Origin: Armigeres subalbatus
Lineage: Eukaryota > Arthropoda > Insecta > Diptera > Culicidae
Assembly: GCF_024139115.2 (NCBI RefSeq)
Contig: NW_026942613.1
Span: forward strand, 62,001-126,000
Direction of reading: 5' to 3'
Length of the DNA: 64,000 nucleotides
A model generated the notes under the pieces. That model saw only the letters and a program-made list of their open reading frames with translations. It was not told the origin of the DNA and did no database searches. The position numbers were made by a program, and so were the translations under genes. Below, piece by piece: positions 21,757-32,699 of this stretch; the first letter of the stretch is position 1, and every line of letters begins with the position of its first letter.

Positions 21757-23134
21757 GCTCGCTCGTGATTCTTCAACCGAAGGAAAACAATCTGCCATCA
21801 CCAAGCAATTAGGTTTTACTTTGATCAAAATTCATCTCGCCTCAAGTTGTGACTTAAGAGCTACTTTCACTGATGGTAGCCAATCGTTAGTACTTCAGAC
21901 AAGAAAATTTAATCTGAGCGCTGCTGATGTTGATGACGACGACCGCACGACCCACACCATCGGTGAGAATAAAATTTCCGGTAGGAGCCTCGCCGATGCC
22001 GATGGTGGGACCGCGATCTGCTTTTCGCTACATCTCGAACGAAATGGCTCGCGCGCGCGGAAGAGCTGCTTTCTTGTAATCAATAAATTTGAACCTGTAG
22101 CCACGCCCCTTTGGTGAGTGTGTGACGGTTGCACAATATTTGCAGTCATACCGGACAACAAAGAGGCGGGACTAATGAATCATATTTATTGATTATAAGA
22201 AAATTGCGTTCCACGTTCCACCGCGCGCGTGGCATTTCATTTCCCAGCACCGGCGGAGTTGTTGAGCGAATTTTATTTCAGCCCGTGTCGTGGATCGTTG
22301 CATTATTTGGAATTAATCGGGCCACCGTTCTATACAAAGGAAGATTGAGGGGAGGCGAATATTATTCAAAGAGCAAATTGTCCACTTGGCGACGCCATAA
22401 TGTTGCCGTCCGTAGCAGAATCACGAGTGCGCCCCCGGGGAGAGATACTACAAATATGAATTCGTATGGATGGCATCAGTGGCAGCAAAGTGAAGTTTTC
22501 TAAAGATTCTTATTTGGTTTTGTTGCAGTTTGTGTCCCTGGGAAGCTCATCAGACTGATCAAAGCAACGGTGGATGATGTGCAAAACGGTGTAAAGATTT
22601 CGGGCGAACACTCCAGTTCGTTCGAATCGCGCCGGGGACTAAGACAAGGTGATGGACTTTCGTCATGCGAAGAGCCGGGGTACGATTTTCAACAGATCCA
22701 GTCAATTTATTTGTTTCGCTGATGACATGGACATTGTCGGCCGAGCGCAACAGGACCCACCTGGGAAGCAGTGTTACGATAGATGGGGATACCTTCGATG
22801 TGGTCGAAGAATTTGTCTACATCGGATCCTTGCTAACGGCTGATAACAATGTTAGTCGTGAAATACGAAGGCGCAACAATGTATTCGCATGAATTACTAC
22901 CTACTAAAATTATAAATCTTTCTCTGTATCGCGCTCTCGTGATTCTGCTACCAACGGAAAACAATCTGCCATCATCAAGCAGTTAAGTTTTACTTTGATC
23001 AAAATTCATCTCGCCTCAAGTTGTGACTTAAGAGCTACTTTCACTGGTGGTAGCCAATCGTTAGTACTTCAAACAAGAAAATTTAATCTGAGCGCTGCTG
23101 ATGTTGATGACGACAACCGCACGACCCACACCAT
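21757..23134. repeat. Pair of 204-bp direct repeats around a foldback and an RTE fragment
   Basis: 21757-21960 and 22931-23134 are direct copies (about 95 percent by eye), both ending CGACCCACACCAT. Between them are an imperfect inverted repeat (about 21970-22300, sharing AATCAATAAAT and GCGCGCG blocks) and an RTE fragment. The layout resembles an element with long direct terminal repeats or a local duplication. No retroviral genes are present. The 127-codon frame at 21734-22117 crosses the left repeat and has no recognisable domain. Confidence 0.6.
22535..22876 (+). pseudogene. RTE family A fragment with internal deletions
   Basis: RT sequence matching the 6-kb and 47-kb copies: the block around RRGLRQGDGLS, then FADDMDI, then a jump to the VYLGSLLTADNNVS-like block. 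At least two internal deletions are present. It is on the plus strand, opposite to the other family A copies, and has no 3' tail. Confidence 0.85.
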
Positions 23135-23190
23135 ATAAATATAAAATATATAAATTTCAATAACTCTAAACTCTAAGCAAAATAATTATC

Positions 23191-23446
23191 AACCGTCTAA
23201 GACGAATTAAGTACTGTCCATTTAATTCCACCAGTTAATTTTCGTTATCTTTGCAGATACGTATTTCGACCACAACTGTGTGGTCGTCTTCAGTGTCTCG
23301 TACTTGACTCAGTGTCTCGTACTTGAGAGTCAAATACGAGACACTGAAGACGACCACACAGTTGTGGTCGAAATACGTATCTGCAAAGATAACGAAAATT
23401 AACTGGTGGAATTAAATGGACAGTACTTAATTCGTCTTAGACGGTT
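23191..23446. repeat. Near-perfect 120-bp-arm palindrome (family X repeat)
   Basis: The left arm 23191-23310 and the right arm 23327-23446 are inverted copies with one mismatch that I can find. The 16-bp spacer repeats the arm end (AGTGTCTCGTACTTGA). The arm contains GGTCGAAATACGTATCTGC and GGTGGAATTAAATGGA. These also occur singly near 32.4-32.5 kb and 39.3-39.45 kb, so the palindrome is two head-to-head copies of a dispersed repeat. Confidence 0.9.
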
Positions 23447-23654
23447 GAATACATTCCACTCAAAGAGCTTAATATATTTTTCTCAAAATAATTCTATTAT
23501 AATCTGTTTTACGTAGTTTACGTCGGGTGGTCGTATCTTGTATATAACCCTTCTGATTTTTTATTATTCATTATTATATAAGTAATTTTTGAAACAAAGC
23601 TCGCGCTGCAAATCAATAATTTGAATTTTGAATGAAATTAATATTTTACATAAT
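23447..23654. repeat. ACGTAGTTTACGTCG repeat fragment
   Basis: The block TTTACGTAGTTTACGTCG...CTTGTATATAACCCTTCTGA at about 23508-23565 recurs in diverged form at about 29953-30000 and 50523-50575. It is a dispersed repeat of unknown type. I see no gene. Confidence 0.5.
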
Positions 23655-25230
23655 TGGAAATGATTGCGACCCGAAGATACAAAAAGGTTGATGAGGAACA
23701 TCGTGTTTTCCATAAAGATTGGTTAGAGTAGTTTATGTTCACGTTGAAAAAAGGAAGGTCGGTTTGCTTAATTTGTTCGGAAAGTTTTTCTCAAACCAGA
23801 ATCCAAGCATTCTATGAAATATGGTATTTGAAAGTGCCCAAGTAGGAAACCAAAGTTGAAGTTCTATCAAAGGTTTCAATTTAAATTTCCATTTGTTGAT
23901 TCAAATTATTGGTACAATGGATTATTGAAGCAACAAACTCTCTTTACTCAAGCTAAAACGAAGTCAGAAAATGCAGTACGGGCCAGTTTTGCTGTTAGTA
24001 AGATTTTGCAAAACGGATGAAAACTTTCCAAGACGGAGAACTTGTTAAGGAATGCATTTTGGTTGTTGTTCACATCGTGTCCTAAGGAAACTTCCTATTT
24101 CAGTAGCATTAGTTTGCGCGGAACACGGTGAGGAGTAAAAGTTCTCGCAGAAGATTTGAAAGCTACGTACGTGAAAAAGCCGCCTGCTTCATATTCTACT
24201 CCCTAGCAGAGGTGGCTGTTTTCATAAGAGGAATTGATGGTCATTCTCGAATGACAGAGAAATTGGCAGCTTTGATGATGATTTCCCAATGCAGGGAACA
24301 ACTAACGGGAAAAAAACCTTAGGGCTATTAAGTCCTGTATAAAGCAGCACAAGTAAATCGAATATGGTTGCAGTAACTCAATGGTGACTGAATCTTGCCA
24401 TATAAGTTACTGAAATCTATGTGTAGCGTGTGTGCTGCTCGGGACCTTACGATTGATGGAGCACCAGCAATGACATGAAAGAAAAATGACCTTGTGATAA
24501 TTCTAAGCAAGGAAAAGCAATGGCATAGGTCTGGCGATATGTCCCTGCCATTGCATATTCACCAAAAGAATCGATATGCGAAAACGATCAATATTCCTCA
24601 AGTATTGACGCTCGTTCTTAAGCCAGTTCAATGTTGGGGAACTCAACACCCCCAATTATAAATTATGTTGACGGAAATGAAAGCCTAATACGGAGACTTG
24701 CTGTATTATTGCGAATTTCATTAACTAAGCCTTGGTACCATTCTTGAGAGATTTTATTCTTTTAGAAAAGAAAATGGCACTATTTCTACAAGATAAAGGA
24801 AAACCACTACCCGAGCTGAATTATTCTGATGAAAATATTTAAAATGCTACGTACAAAATATTTTCTGGCCCGCCAGCAACTGTGGATTTCAAAAATTGGC
24901 CCGTGGCTTGAAAAGGTTGGGCAGGCCTGCATTAGCATAATTGGAGCACAGAAAATTCTACCAAAAGTGGATGATTATCGTAATAGGGCTTGGGGGATTA
25001 AGTTTTCATTTGCATTTAGAACGACAATCTGACGCACAAGAAAAATACTGCAAGTATATGGCAACGTTTTCTGTAACCGAAATATAAACATCGCAAAAGT
25101 TGATAAAATTCATCCGATAGCTTGTCGATACTGCATTCATTTGTTTTCATCATATGAAAAAGGAAGGAAGCCTTTTGCAAGCGCAGGAAATGACAAATCA
25201 TTCATTTGGATGATGATGTTTGGGTTCAGT
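23655..25230 (+). pseudogene. Decayed hAT transposase, GTF2IRD2/ZBED5-like
   Basis: Read across frames and many stops, the plus strand keeps recognisable blocks in order. First is a BED-finger-like start (KVDEEHRVFHKDW, then CLICSESFSQ, about 23690-23810). Next is a block with AVFIRGIDGHSRMTEKLAAL (about 24210-24280), then TIDGAPAMT (about 24450-24480). Then comes YGDLLYYCEFH followed by LERFYSFRKENG (about 24690-24775). These match the layout of hAT transposases of the kind domesticated in vertebrates as GTF2IRD2 or ZBED5. It is far too broken to function. The exact start is unclear. Confidence 0.65.
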
Positions 25231-26107
25231 GTAGGATGATAGATTGTAAGCAAGGGCAATGCAATAAGGCATTTTATGAGACAGATCGAAACTGAACATT
25301 CCAATGAGTCGGATCATCAATTCTACCTATTTTACTTCGCGGTTTCTAGAGCTTAAGAACAAAGCTTTTCATACGATTTCTAATACGTGTTGCTAGATCA
25401 TTCATACTATTGCATTCTAAGCATAAAATACTGAAGAAAACATGGATTATAAGTAATGTGACCAGATAAATTTTTTGTGAGCGCGCGACAAAAAGAAATC
25501 ATAGTTTGATATGTTTTAGAAATACGCTTAAATCAAATCTTTCAATTTTTTATTTTACAAGGCTTAGTGTGCTAACTGTTCAATAAACGGCAATTCATTT
25601 TAGAAGTCAAAGCTTTCTTCAAAGTTGAATGTGCAGCTCAATGTAGCTGCCATGGAGCTTCGTATAATTTTGAAGTTTAGTGGTTCCTTGTCCGATATCT
25701 GCAAAGTAAATGGAAGTTTGAAATTGTTTAGCCTTGTATTTTATGTTACCTATGAATTTATTTTCCATTGATTTAAGCAAAAAAGTAAATTCAATTAATT
25801 CAACGGAGAATAACACGTAGAAATTAAGCAATGATGCAAACCGCAAGTTGAATCATGAGCGATTCTCGGTGCCATGATGTTTGACTCGCGCTTGATTTAA
25901 ATTTTGGATGAGATTTAAGAATTTGAGTTTTCCCAATATCAACACAGTAAAGATCGTCTTCTAACTGGGGTAGATTTTCCGCAAGATTTTGGTCCGCATT
26001 GCATTTAAATGGAATGGAATTTTGGACGTTCCGTGTTGAAATCCAAGCAACTATGCAGCAGGATATACATGGAAGCAAATTCTGATTTCAGGATTCCCAG
26101 GGTGTAA

Positions 26108-27776
26108 GGCTTGGGCAGTGCCGTAGCGTGCGGTTGGCCGGGTTGGCCCCCGCCAAGGGCGCCAGTCATCAGGGGCGTCAAAACCAAGAATCACGCTATA
26201 AAAAACAAAACATGTTTATTAGTTACAGGGCCAATTAACAAACCGAATACGAAATCTAGAGTTCTATAGATATTTTGAGTAATCTAAAGAAAAAAAAAGA
26301 AAAGGTATTTCTTTCATATCAAATAAACATGTCAAATGGTTTGGTTTTAGTTTTGGCCGCTATTTTGACTTCTTTGAGATCTTCGGAACCGATTGTAATA
26401 AGTCTAAAAATCTCATATTCAGAAAAACAGTGGATCGGACTTATATATATTTTTGGACTGTAACTGTCACTGTTCCTAACGGCTCTAACGGCTTATAGGC
26501 TTATATAACGGGGTAGGGGTAAGAGTAAGGATGATATAGATTTAGGATAAATTTGCTCGTTTCATTCAGAACACCAGTCTGTTGTTCCAGAAACCGTGAC
26601 TCAAAATACACCGTTTCCATTTCAAGAGTTGGAGTTTATTGTCCCAACCATCAGGGTTTTAAAAATAATTTATCACGATTTTCAAAGTTCCCACCTCCAT
26701 GATGTACTTTAAAAGTACGCCAGTTCCTTCAATTTGGTGCAAGAAACAACCATTATGTACAGTATGAGCTGAAAGGAATGATCTTCCAGCCCGTTCTGAA
26801 CACTTCTATAGATTCCATACGCAGATCCAGAAATACCCATGACACTGCAAAGTTCCATGCATCTTTGCCATATCTAGCAAATAGTAAAAAATATCACAAA
26901 ATTTCATAATTTTTCAGGACAAATCGCCGAATACTGCTTACTATTTTAAACACCTTCATTTCACTAAACTTTTTAACCTTACTTCTAAGCAGTGGTGCAA
27001 TTTATCAACAATGCCTGCTGAGTGTGATTCTTTTGTTTTGTATTTTTCTCTGTTCCTCTTTGCCTCTGACGGTGCCTTTCAGTCAGAACGACAAAGCAGG
27101 AGTAGCTTAGCAAACTCGGTTTGCCAACAGCGGGCTAAAGCTGATGATGATTCGGCACAAATTTCCTGTCATTGTCTTTCAAGTGATAGTATTCACCCAT
27201 GCATTTATATAGGGCCGTCGCATTCACACAGCAGCGAGTGAACTGAATAGACTGTCAGTGCGGGCTGCGTGTGCAATGAGAAGATAGGTCTTTTGTTTAC
27301 TTTATCTTTGATTGTTGCTGCTATCCATTTTCAGTTTTCACTGCTAGGAAGTGAGTGTGAAGAGGGAATGGTATCAATATCCAACAAATTTCAGTCACTG
27401 AGATTGAGAATTCGCACCACTGACTTCTAAGTGGTCGGGGCTCAGCGAAACCGCCCCAACCGCCTTTTTGACTAACTTGTGATATTTTGTTCGTAAAATC
27501 AAAATCGAGTAAACTAATTCATATCAATTTCTTCGTACATTTGTTGTTGACTATCCTCAGTTATTGGGTAGAAGGATATCCGATACGAATTGTGATCAAT
27601 TTGTGCAAGTGTTTTTCATTGACGCTTGGTGCGATTTGGCTGAACTCCGACCAAGTGATATTCAAATAGTTATTGGAATGTAAAATATTGCACATTCTTT
27701 CTTTAGTAAGAGAGGGGCGCCCAAAACAGATTTCGCCAAGGGCGCCGGGAATGCACGCTACGGCTCTGGGCTTGGG
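26108..27776. mobile_element. Middle hAT element with 8-bp TSD
   Basis: The element body is 26116-27768 (1653 bp). The ends are CAGTGCCGTAGCGTGC and the complement of CAGAGCCGTAGCGTGC. The exact 8-bp duplication GGCTTGGG lies at 26108-26115 and 27769-27776. Subterminal GGGCGCC motifs occur near both ends. These are textbook hAT features. It contains another hAT-type element and no transposase. Confidence 0.93.
26981..27431. mobile_element. Inner hAT-type MITE
   Basis: The element body is 26990-27422 (433 bp). The ends are CAGTGGTGCAATT and the complement of CAGTGGTGCGAATT. ACTTCTAAG (9 bp) lies on each side (26981-26989 and 27423-27431), probably an 8-bp duplication plus one chance match. 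No protein-coding frame of note. Confidence 0.85.
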
Positions 27777-28051
27777 TAAAACTAACTATAGAGATAATTT
27801 ATTCTGAGTCACAGGAAAACATTTTAATCTTGATTTCTATGATCCATGAATTTAAAAAAAATCTAATAATTTCTTTTAAAATACTAAGTAATAGCTAATA
27901 ACGTATTCTATTTTTCTGTATTTCGCGGGATATTATCTAGAAATAAGTTGAATGCAGGACGTTTCGCGGGACGCTTTCCAGCGCGGGACAAATAGTGAAA
28001 ATGCGGGACTGTCCCGCGAAACGCGGGACGTATGGTCACATTAATTATAAG

Positions 28052-28829
28052 TAAAACGTTAAAAAAATTATTTTGTGTTTCGACCTAACGGAAAGTTCAC
28101 GCAGAATCATACCAAACAAAACATAGAATGTAAATAATCGGGCCGCCGCGAAACGTCTCATAAAATACCTTATAGTGCTGTCCAATGAGCAGCTCGAAGT
28201 AGCTCGAAGTTGTTCTTTTAGTCAACAAATGGGCATGAGCAGGGCAGGGATAATTCCACTTTCGGACAGTGGGAGTTGTACATGTTGTACATAGATCACA
28301 GTAGCTTATGTGTGACCCGATTTAGTCACAATTAGGTTGCTGTAACCAGTGCTGCTTGGGATGGCTAGCATTTCTAGTTGTCGCGACCGGGTTTTATCGA
28401 CCCGAGCTTCTTTGTGGTACTCGACAATACAACTATTCCTTCTCCAACAGCGATGCCTCGACTCAAGGATTGTCCCTGGACCTTGAGAAGAACATCGTAT
28501 GACATCATCAATGAGTACTCTCGAAAAATTAGTCGAATTTCTTTTACCGATATCAATCATATAATTTTTTGTTTCATAATAATTTTTCTCCATATTTAAT
28601 AATCATACTCCACTATTTCCATTACTGCACTTACTAGTGATGTACAAAAAATCAAAAAATCAAATTCAAAAAATGTACAAAATCAAATCAAATAAATTAT
28701 AAAAACTAATCCGCGTGTAAAAAATAAAGACGCCGAAAATTATACTATTCTGGGCATAGAATCTTTTCCAAAAAATTTGCCCTAAATGTATGCAATTTCT
28801 AGAGAATTATGTTTTAAAAAAGTATAAAT
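28052..28829. other. Non-coding stretch with a dispersed repeat
   Basis: At about 28280-28352 the block ATCACAGTAGCTTATGTGTGACCC...GGTTGCTGTAACCAG...TGCTGCTTGGG matches a diverged copy at about 60005-60092. A 95-codon minus-strand frame (28593-28306) has no recognisable domain. No gene is supported. Confidence 0.5.
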
Positions 28830-28989
28830 CTCGCCTTACTTTTCGAAAGGACCTACGTAACATTTGTTTCATAAATTAATTTGAATATTGCAATCAATAG
28901 ATTAATAACGAAAGCTTTTGTTTGCAGTACTCAAATTTATTCATGAAAAAAAATTTAATTACGTCCTTTTGAAAAGTTAAGTGAGAAAT
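28826..28989 (-). mobile_element. MITE, family with 4-bp TSD, copy 1
   Basis: The element body is 28830-28985 (156 bp). The ends are CTCGCCTTACTTTTCGAAAGG and the complement of CTCACTTAACTTTTCAAAAGG. AAAT lies on both sides. The interior (AGTACTGCAAACAAAAGC in reverse) aligns along its length with the copy at 54859-55040, in the opposite orientation. Confidence 0.85.
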
Positions 28990-29632
28990 AGTTAGATAAT
29001 GCAATAGAAATTGCACACATTCAGGTGACAATATTGTAGGGATCAGAGGAAAGTATATGAAACAGATTAAATTAGTCAAGTTGTGGTCCTACGCCAATCC
29101 ATTATTATTTACATTCGGTAAAATGGTCGAATCCAAATTTTGACATGGGTTGGTAAAACCTACCGATCTGATTTTTCTCGGTAACGAAGAACGGAGCGAA
29201 CAACAGCTCGAGAACAACGATAGAAATTCGTGATGGTGATAGAAAGAGAAAGAAAGATTCGGAAGGGGCTTCGAGCAAAGCCCATTTGAAATGAGACATC
29301 AGTTTGGTGTAGAATGTGGTTAGCGACGGACGTCATCCAGTCAGGTGAACCACCAAATCGGGCCTCGAAAATGGCCGGCGGATCACGACAAATATGTGTG
29401 CTCTTTTGGGCATTCCTTTTATGTACATTACCTTCGTGTGAATTTCAACAACTTTTTCTATCTTTGTAGTTGGAACGCTTTCGATTAATAAACGTTGCGG
29501 ACGGAAAAAATAATGGGGGGATGTAGGCAATTAACCTTTGGATGCATTAACCATACTAAATCGAATCCAACAGTCGCAATCGAGAAAAGCATCATTACCA
29601 CATGGGTTTTTAAAGTGAAAATTTTAAGTTAT
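28990..29632. other. No gene recognised
   Basis: AT-rich at first, moderately GC-rich at about 29290-29400. Short frames on both strands have no recognisable motif. I see no repeat unit or element boundary. Confidence 0.4.
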
Positions 29633-29634
29633 CG

Positions 29635-29832
29635 TACCGTCGTCGGGGGAGACAATGGGTCAATTGGGGGTGAGAAAGGGGTCACTGTTTCAACTACATA
29701 GATTTTAGAATAGATTTAATGTATATGAGGACAAGGAAACTTAATTATAAGAGACCTTTTTGAACGATTTTGTTATCCGATCTCCAGACTGTCGGTGAGG
29801 GTGCTGACCCATTGTCACCCCCGACGACGGTA
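29635..29832. mobile_element. 194-bp MITE flanked by TA
   Basis: The element body is 29637-29830. The ends are CCGTCGTCGGGGGAGACAAT and the complement of CCGTCGTCGGGGGTGACAAT, continuing for about 27 bp. TA lies on each side, consistent with a Tc1/mariner-type source. No ORF. Confidence 0.85.
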
Positions 29833-31245
29833 TTCAACAATTTTTATATTTTAAGTTACGTAAATTTTGTTCTAAACCAGTGACATAAGTAATCGAATGA
29901 ATTATCTCAAAATATTCCTACATGATGATTACTGCGTTATTCAATGCACAAAACTGTTTTACGTAGCCGAGTGGACGTGTCTTGTACACAACTCCTGATT
30001 TTTGTTCATTTTAAAAATAATTATTATGCTCCTTGACTTTTCGGAGACCATTAGGACATAATTTTTAATAAATATTTGTGACTGCCTTTCCCTTCTAATA
30101 GAAACCCATATACTAGGAGTACCTAGGAGCTTACGTATTGTTTACTCAACTTGATCTAATTTTAAAATTAAGTGAGAATATTTGACAATTCTAATTCATT
30201 TGATTTAATAACTAAAAACGTACCATTAAACAGCGGGCATTCAGCTTTTCAACTGTTTTAGAGATGAAATTAAAACGGCCTGCTGGGGAAATGCATGTAT
30301 CAGGTTCAAACTCAAGACAGTGTCCGTAGATTGATCCGTAGAGCCGTAGAAACTAATCAATACTGTAAATCTACGGAAATTTTCGTAGATCTAGCATCGC
30401 TGTCTCAGGGCTATTTATACCCATTGATCCCATTACGATCGCTTGTACCCGTACCTTCGTTTGACTTTTGATCCGTTTGCGGAAAAAAAATCCGACAAGC
30501 GGTGGTAAACCTGCAAGGACACCCTTCCGAAAGAAAAACCTCTTAGAAGGTCACATTTCACGCTCAGCTATGAACATTAATTAAAACATGAGTCTTCAGT
30601 GTGTTCAGTGTTCAAGTGATGAAGTCTTCAAAGATTCAATTTAGAAATTGCCCAAAATTTTCCCGAAGAAACTGGGGAAACATTATTTTTCATTGCTATG
30701 AAAGGGGGCTTCTGACAGCTCTACTACAGACTATATCGAACTGCAGCGTTGGTGCCGTCTCGAACAATAGCAACTGCCGCAGTATGGATACTACTGTGAC
30801 GCTAAGCTCGCCCTGGCAACGATGGACACTGCGAGCAAGCTGTGGATCCCTGCGTGGTCAGACAGATAATTAAAGGGGGTCAATGAGGCTAGTGGGAGTA
30901 TTCTCGATACTCTTTCCCTGGTGTATTGTTTCATTGAAAGCAAGGGAATTCAAAACTAGTGAAAAATCTTTTAAATTTAGATCCTGAATGTGGATCTTAG
31001 GTTAGACTAATACAATTCTGCGCCCCTGATTAAATTTCTGTACCTTTACCCGCAAAGCTGAATGAAAACCGTTCCTTTACTTTTATATTTGTTTCCACAA
31101 GTACCGTTCCTAGAGCTAAAATACAATTTAAAAAGGTCCTAATTTCATGTCTCATTAACAGGTTAGCAATACGAGCTTGTCGAAATTCGAACCATAGTTA
31201 CGTGCAGAAACTTCCGTCAACTGAGCCAACATCCTTTCTACTCAC
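29833..31245. other. Probable intron or flank of the Paf-AHalpha homologue; no gene recognised
   Basis: Contains a diverged ACGTAG...CTTGTACACAAC repeat near 29953-30000. The rest is unique-looking. Because the coding exon at 31246-31641 ends in a splice donor pointing this way, at least the part nearest 31245 should be intron. I searched by eye for the next SGNH exon (carrying the distal Asp/His block) and did not find it in the window. Confidence 0.45.
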
Positions 31246-31641
31246 CGGAATCACGATATACACGTCGGCCAGTTTGCTCCGGATGGTCTTCACCAGTTCC
31301 AACAGTCCTTCGGTTACCTCTTCGGCGCTGTCGCTAATATTATTCGTTCCAACATGCAGCACGATCGCCTTTGGCCTCACGTTTTCCAGCTCGCCGTTCT
31401 GCAGTCTCCAGAGCACGTTCTGGGTCCGGTCGTTTCGTATGCTGAAATTCAAACAATGCATCGGCACAAAGTGACTGTTCCAGTATTCGGTGAACTGCAG
31501 CGCTTCCAGAATGCAATCTCCGACAAACATCACGTCCGGGTCTTTCTCCTTGCACTCCTGCACGAACCGCTTGTGCACACTGAGCCACCGGTCGTCACCG
31601 TCCAGATCCTTGCAGATGGTGGGAATCGTCGTCGAGGTCAT
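31246..31641 (-). CDS. Paf-AHalpha: First coding exon of a Paf-AHalpha (PAFAH1B2/3-like) homologue
   Basis: The start ATG is at 31641-31639. The exon is exactly 132 codons, ending in CCG followed by the donor GTGAGTAG (31245 down), so the next intron is phase 0. The protein matches the alpha subunit of platelet-activating-factor acetylhydrolase Ib, the partner of the dynein regulator Lis1: DGDDRWLSVHKRF, DVMFVGDCILE, LWRLQNGELENV, VLHVGTNN. In the SGNH family the first block is G-D-S with a nucleophilic serine; here residues 41-43 are G-D-C. The second block has R-N (69-70) where the active enzymes have Gly-Gly. The Asn of the GTNN block is kept. The fly homologue is also reported to lack active-site residues, so this is probably a non-catalytic Lis1-binding subunit. 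Later exons are not visible. Confidence 0.88.
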
Positions 31642-31979
31642 TCCGTTTGTTCCACCGCGTAGGATTTAACAGCGTAAACAGCGCTTTTCGAGTAGTGAAA
31701 TTCGATTTGGTGGGGGAAGAAATTTGCAGCCGTAGAAAAAAAAATCGTTTGTAAACACGACCGGCCCGATGGGAAGCTACCTTTCTTTTGACTATATATC
31801 AATGCAGCCGTCAATATGGGTTCTTAATGTAATGGAATAAGCACTTATTTAATCTGCTGCGATACACAACGGACCAGGAAAGGAACTTTTTCCAGTGAGC
31901 AGCAGCACCACAATTTTTCTTCCAGCACTTGTCGTCACGGTCGTCACCCTTTTGTCGTCGTCTGCTTGTCATCCGCCTT
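31642..31979 (-). promoter_or_regulatory. 5' region of the Paf-AHalpha homologue
   Basis: This 338-bp stretch separates the start codon from the 10.8-kb hAT insertion. A TATATAG sequence lies on the minus strand at 31798-31792, about 150 bp upstream of the ATG, and could be a TATA element. Sequence further upstream continues at 42756, on the far side of the insertion. No transcript evidence is available, so exact promoter calls are tentative. Confidence 0.3.
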
Positions 31980-32129
31980 CAGGGATGCCAGATACAATTT
32001 TTAAATGTCTGTATCAATCTCAGCAAAATGTCTGTATTTGTCTGTATGGAGTTTAAAAGCTACATGAATTAGAAAAATGTTTAAAAATCATGTACTTTTG
32101 ACTACATAGAATGTCGAGGTTTCAATAAT

Positions 32130-32500
32130 CAAAAAGTCGATGTAAGACTTAGTCGAGTCAAGTACAAGATAAATACTGAAGACTATAGATAGTAGAATCT
32201 ATAGATGAGCGAAAGCATGGCTGAGTCGATTTTTTTGCCCGTGCACACGCGCATATGACGTCACAGCCCTCAACGTTTCCATTGAAATCGTGACGTCATG
32301 CTCGTTTGGAGACACGTTTGACAGCTCGTTTGGAGACAGAGGATTTATCTTCGCTCATCTATATATTCCACTATCTATACTGAAGACAAATAAGGTTGCT
32401 GTTGAGGTCGAAATACGTTTTTTGGTATTTACTGTAAAGTTACAATAAAGTGGTGGAATTAAATGGGATAATACCACTAATACTATCTCGTCTTATGCCA
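32130..32500 (+). repeat. Family X repeat, split by the MITE
   Basis: GTCGAGTCAAGTAC...ACTGAAGAC before the MITE, then GGTCGAAATACG...GTGGTGGAATTAAATGGGA and CTCGTCTTATG after it. The same order is seen at 39312-39456 and in each arm of the palindrome at 23191-23446. A fragment lies inverted at about 45510-45560. Its biological type is unknown; the ordered 3' block could be a SINE or LINE tail. Confidence 0.7.
32176..32387. mobile_element. 196-bp MITE with 8-bp TSD
   Basis: The element body is 32184-32379. The ends are TATAGATAGTAGAATCTATAG and the complement of TATAGATAGTGGAATATATAG. Both are followed inward by ATGAGCGAA. CTGAAGAC (8 bp) lies on each side (32176-32183 and 32380-32387). It splits a family X repeat. 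No ORF. Confidence 0.9.
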
Positions 32501-32699
32501 AGGCTAAATTGAACATAATTGAAAATCCATTGGGAAGTCCAATAGTGGGGTCTCCGACGTTAGGCATAATGTACGCTACGCATAATGGGCATTTGGCATA
32601 GTTCAGCCTTCTCTATGTCATGGGATGTTCTTTGGGTCATTTTATGCCTATCGTCCATTAAGCCTAACATACATTGTGCCTAACGTCCTTATGCCTAAC

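Larger units (their letters stand above)
25446..28051. mobile_element. Outer hAT-type element of a three-deep nest
   Basis: The element body is 25454-28043. Both ends read TAATGTGACCA, and the exact 8-bp duplication ATTATAAG lies at 25446-25453 and 28044-28051. Subterminal GCGGGAC/GTCCCGC motifs cluster at the right end. With the nested elements removed it is about 0.93 kb and non-coding. Proximity to the decayed hAT transposase on its left may be coincidence. Confidence 0.88.
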
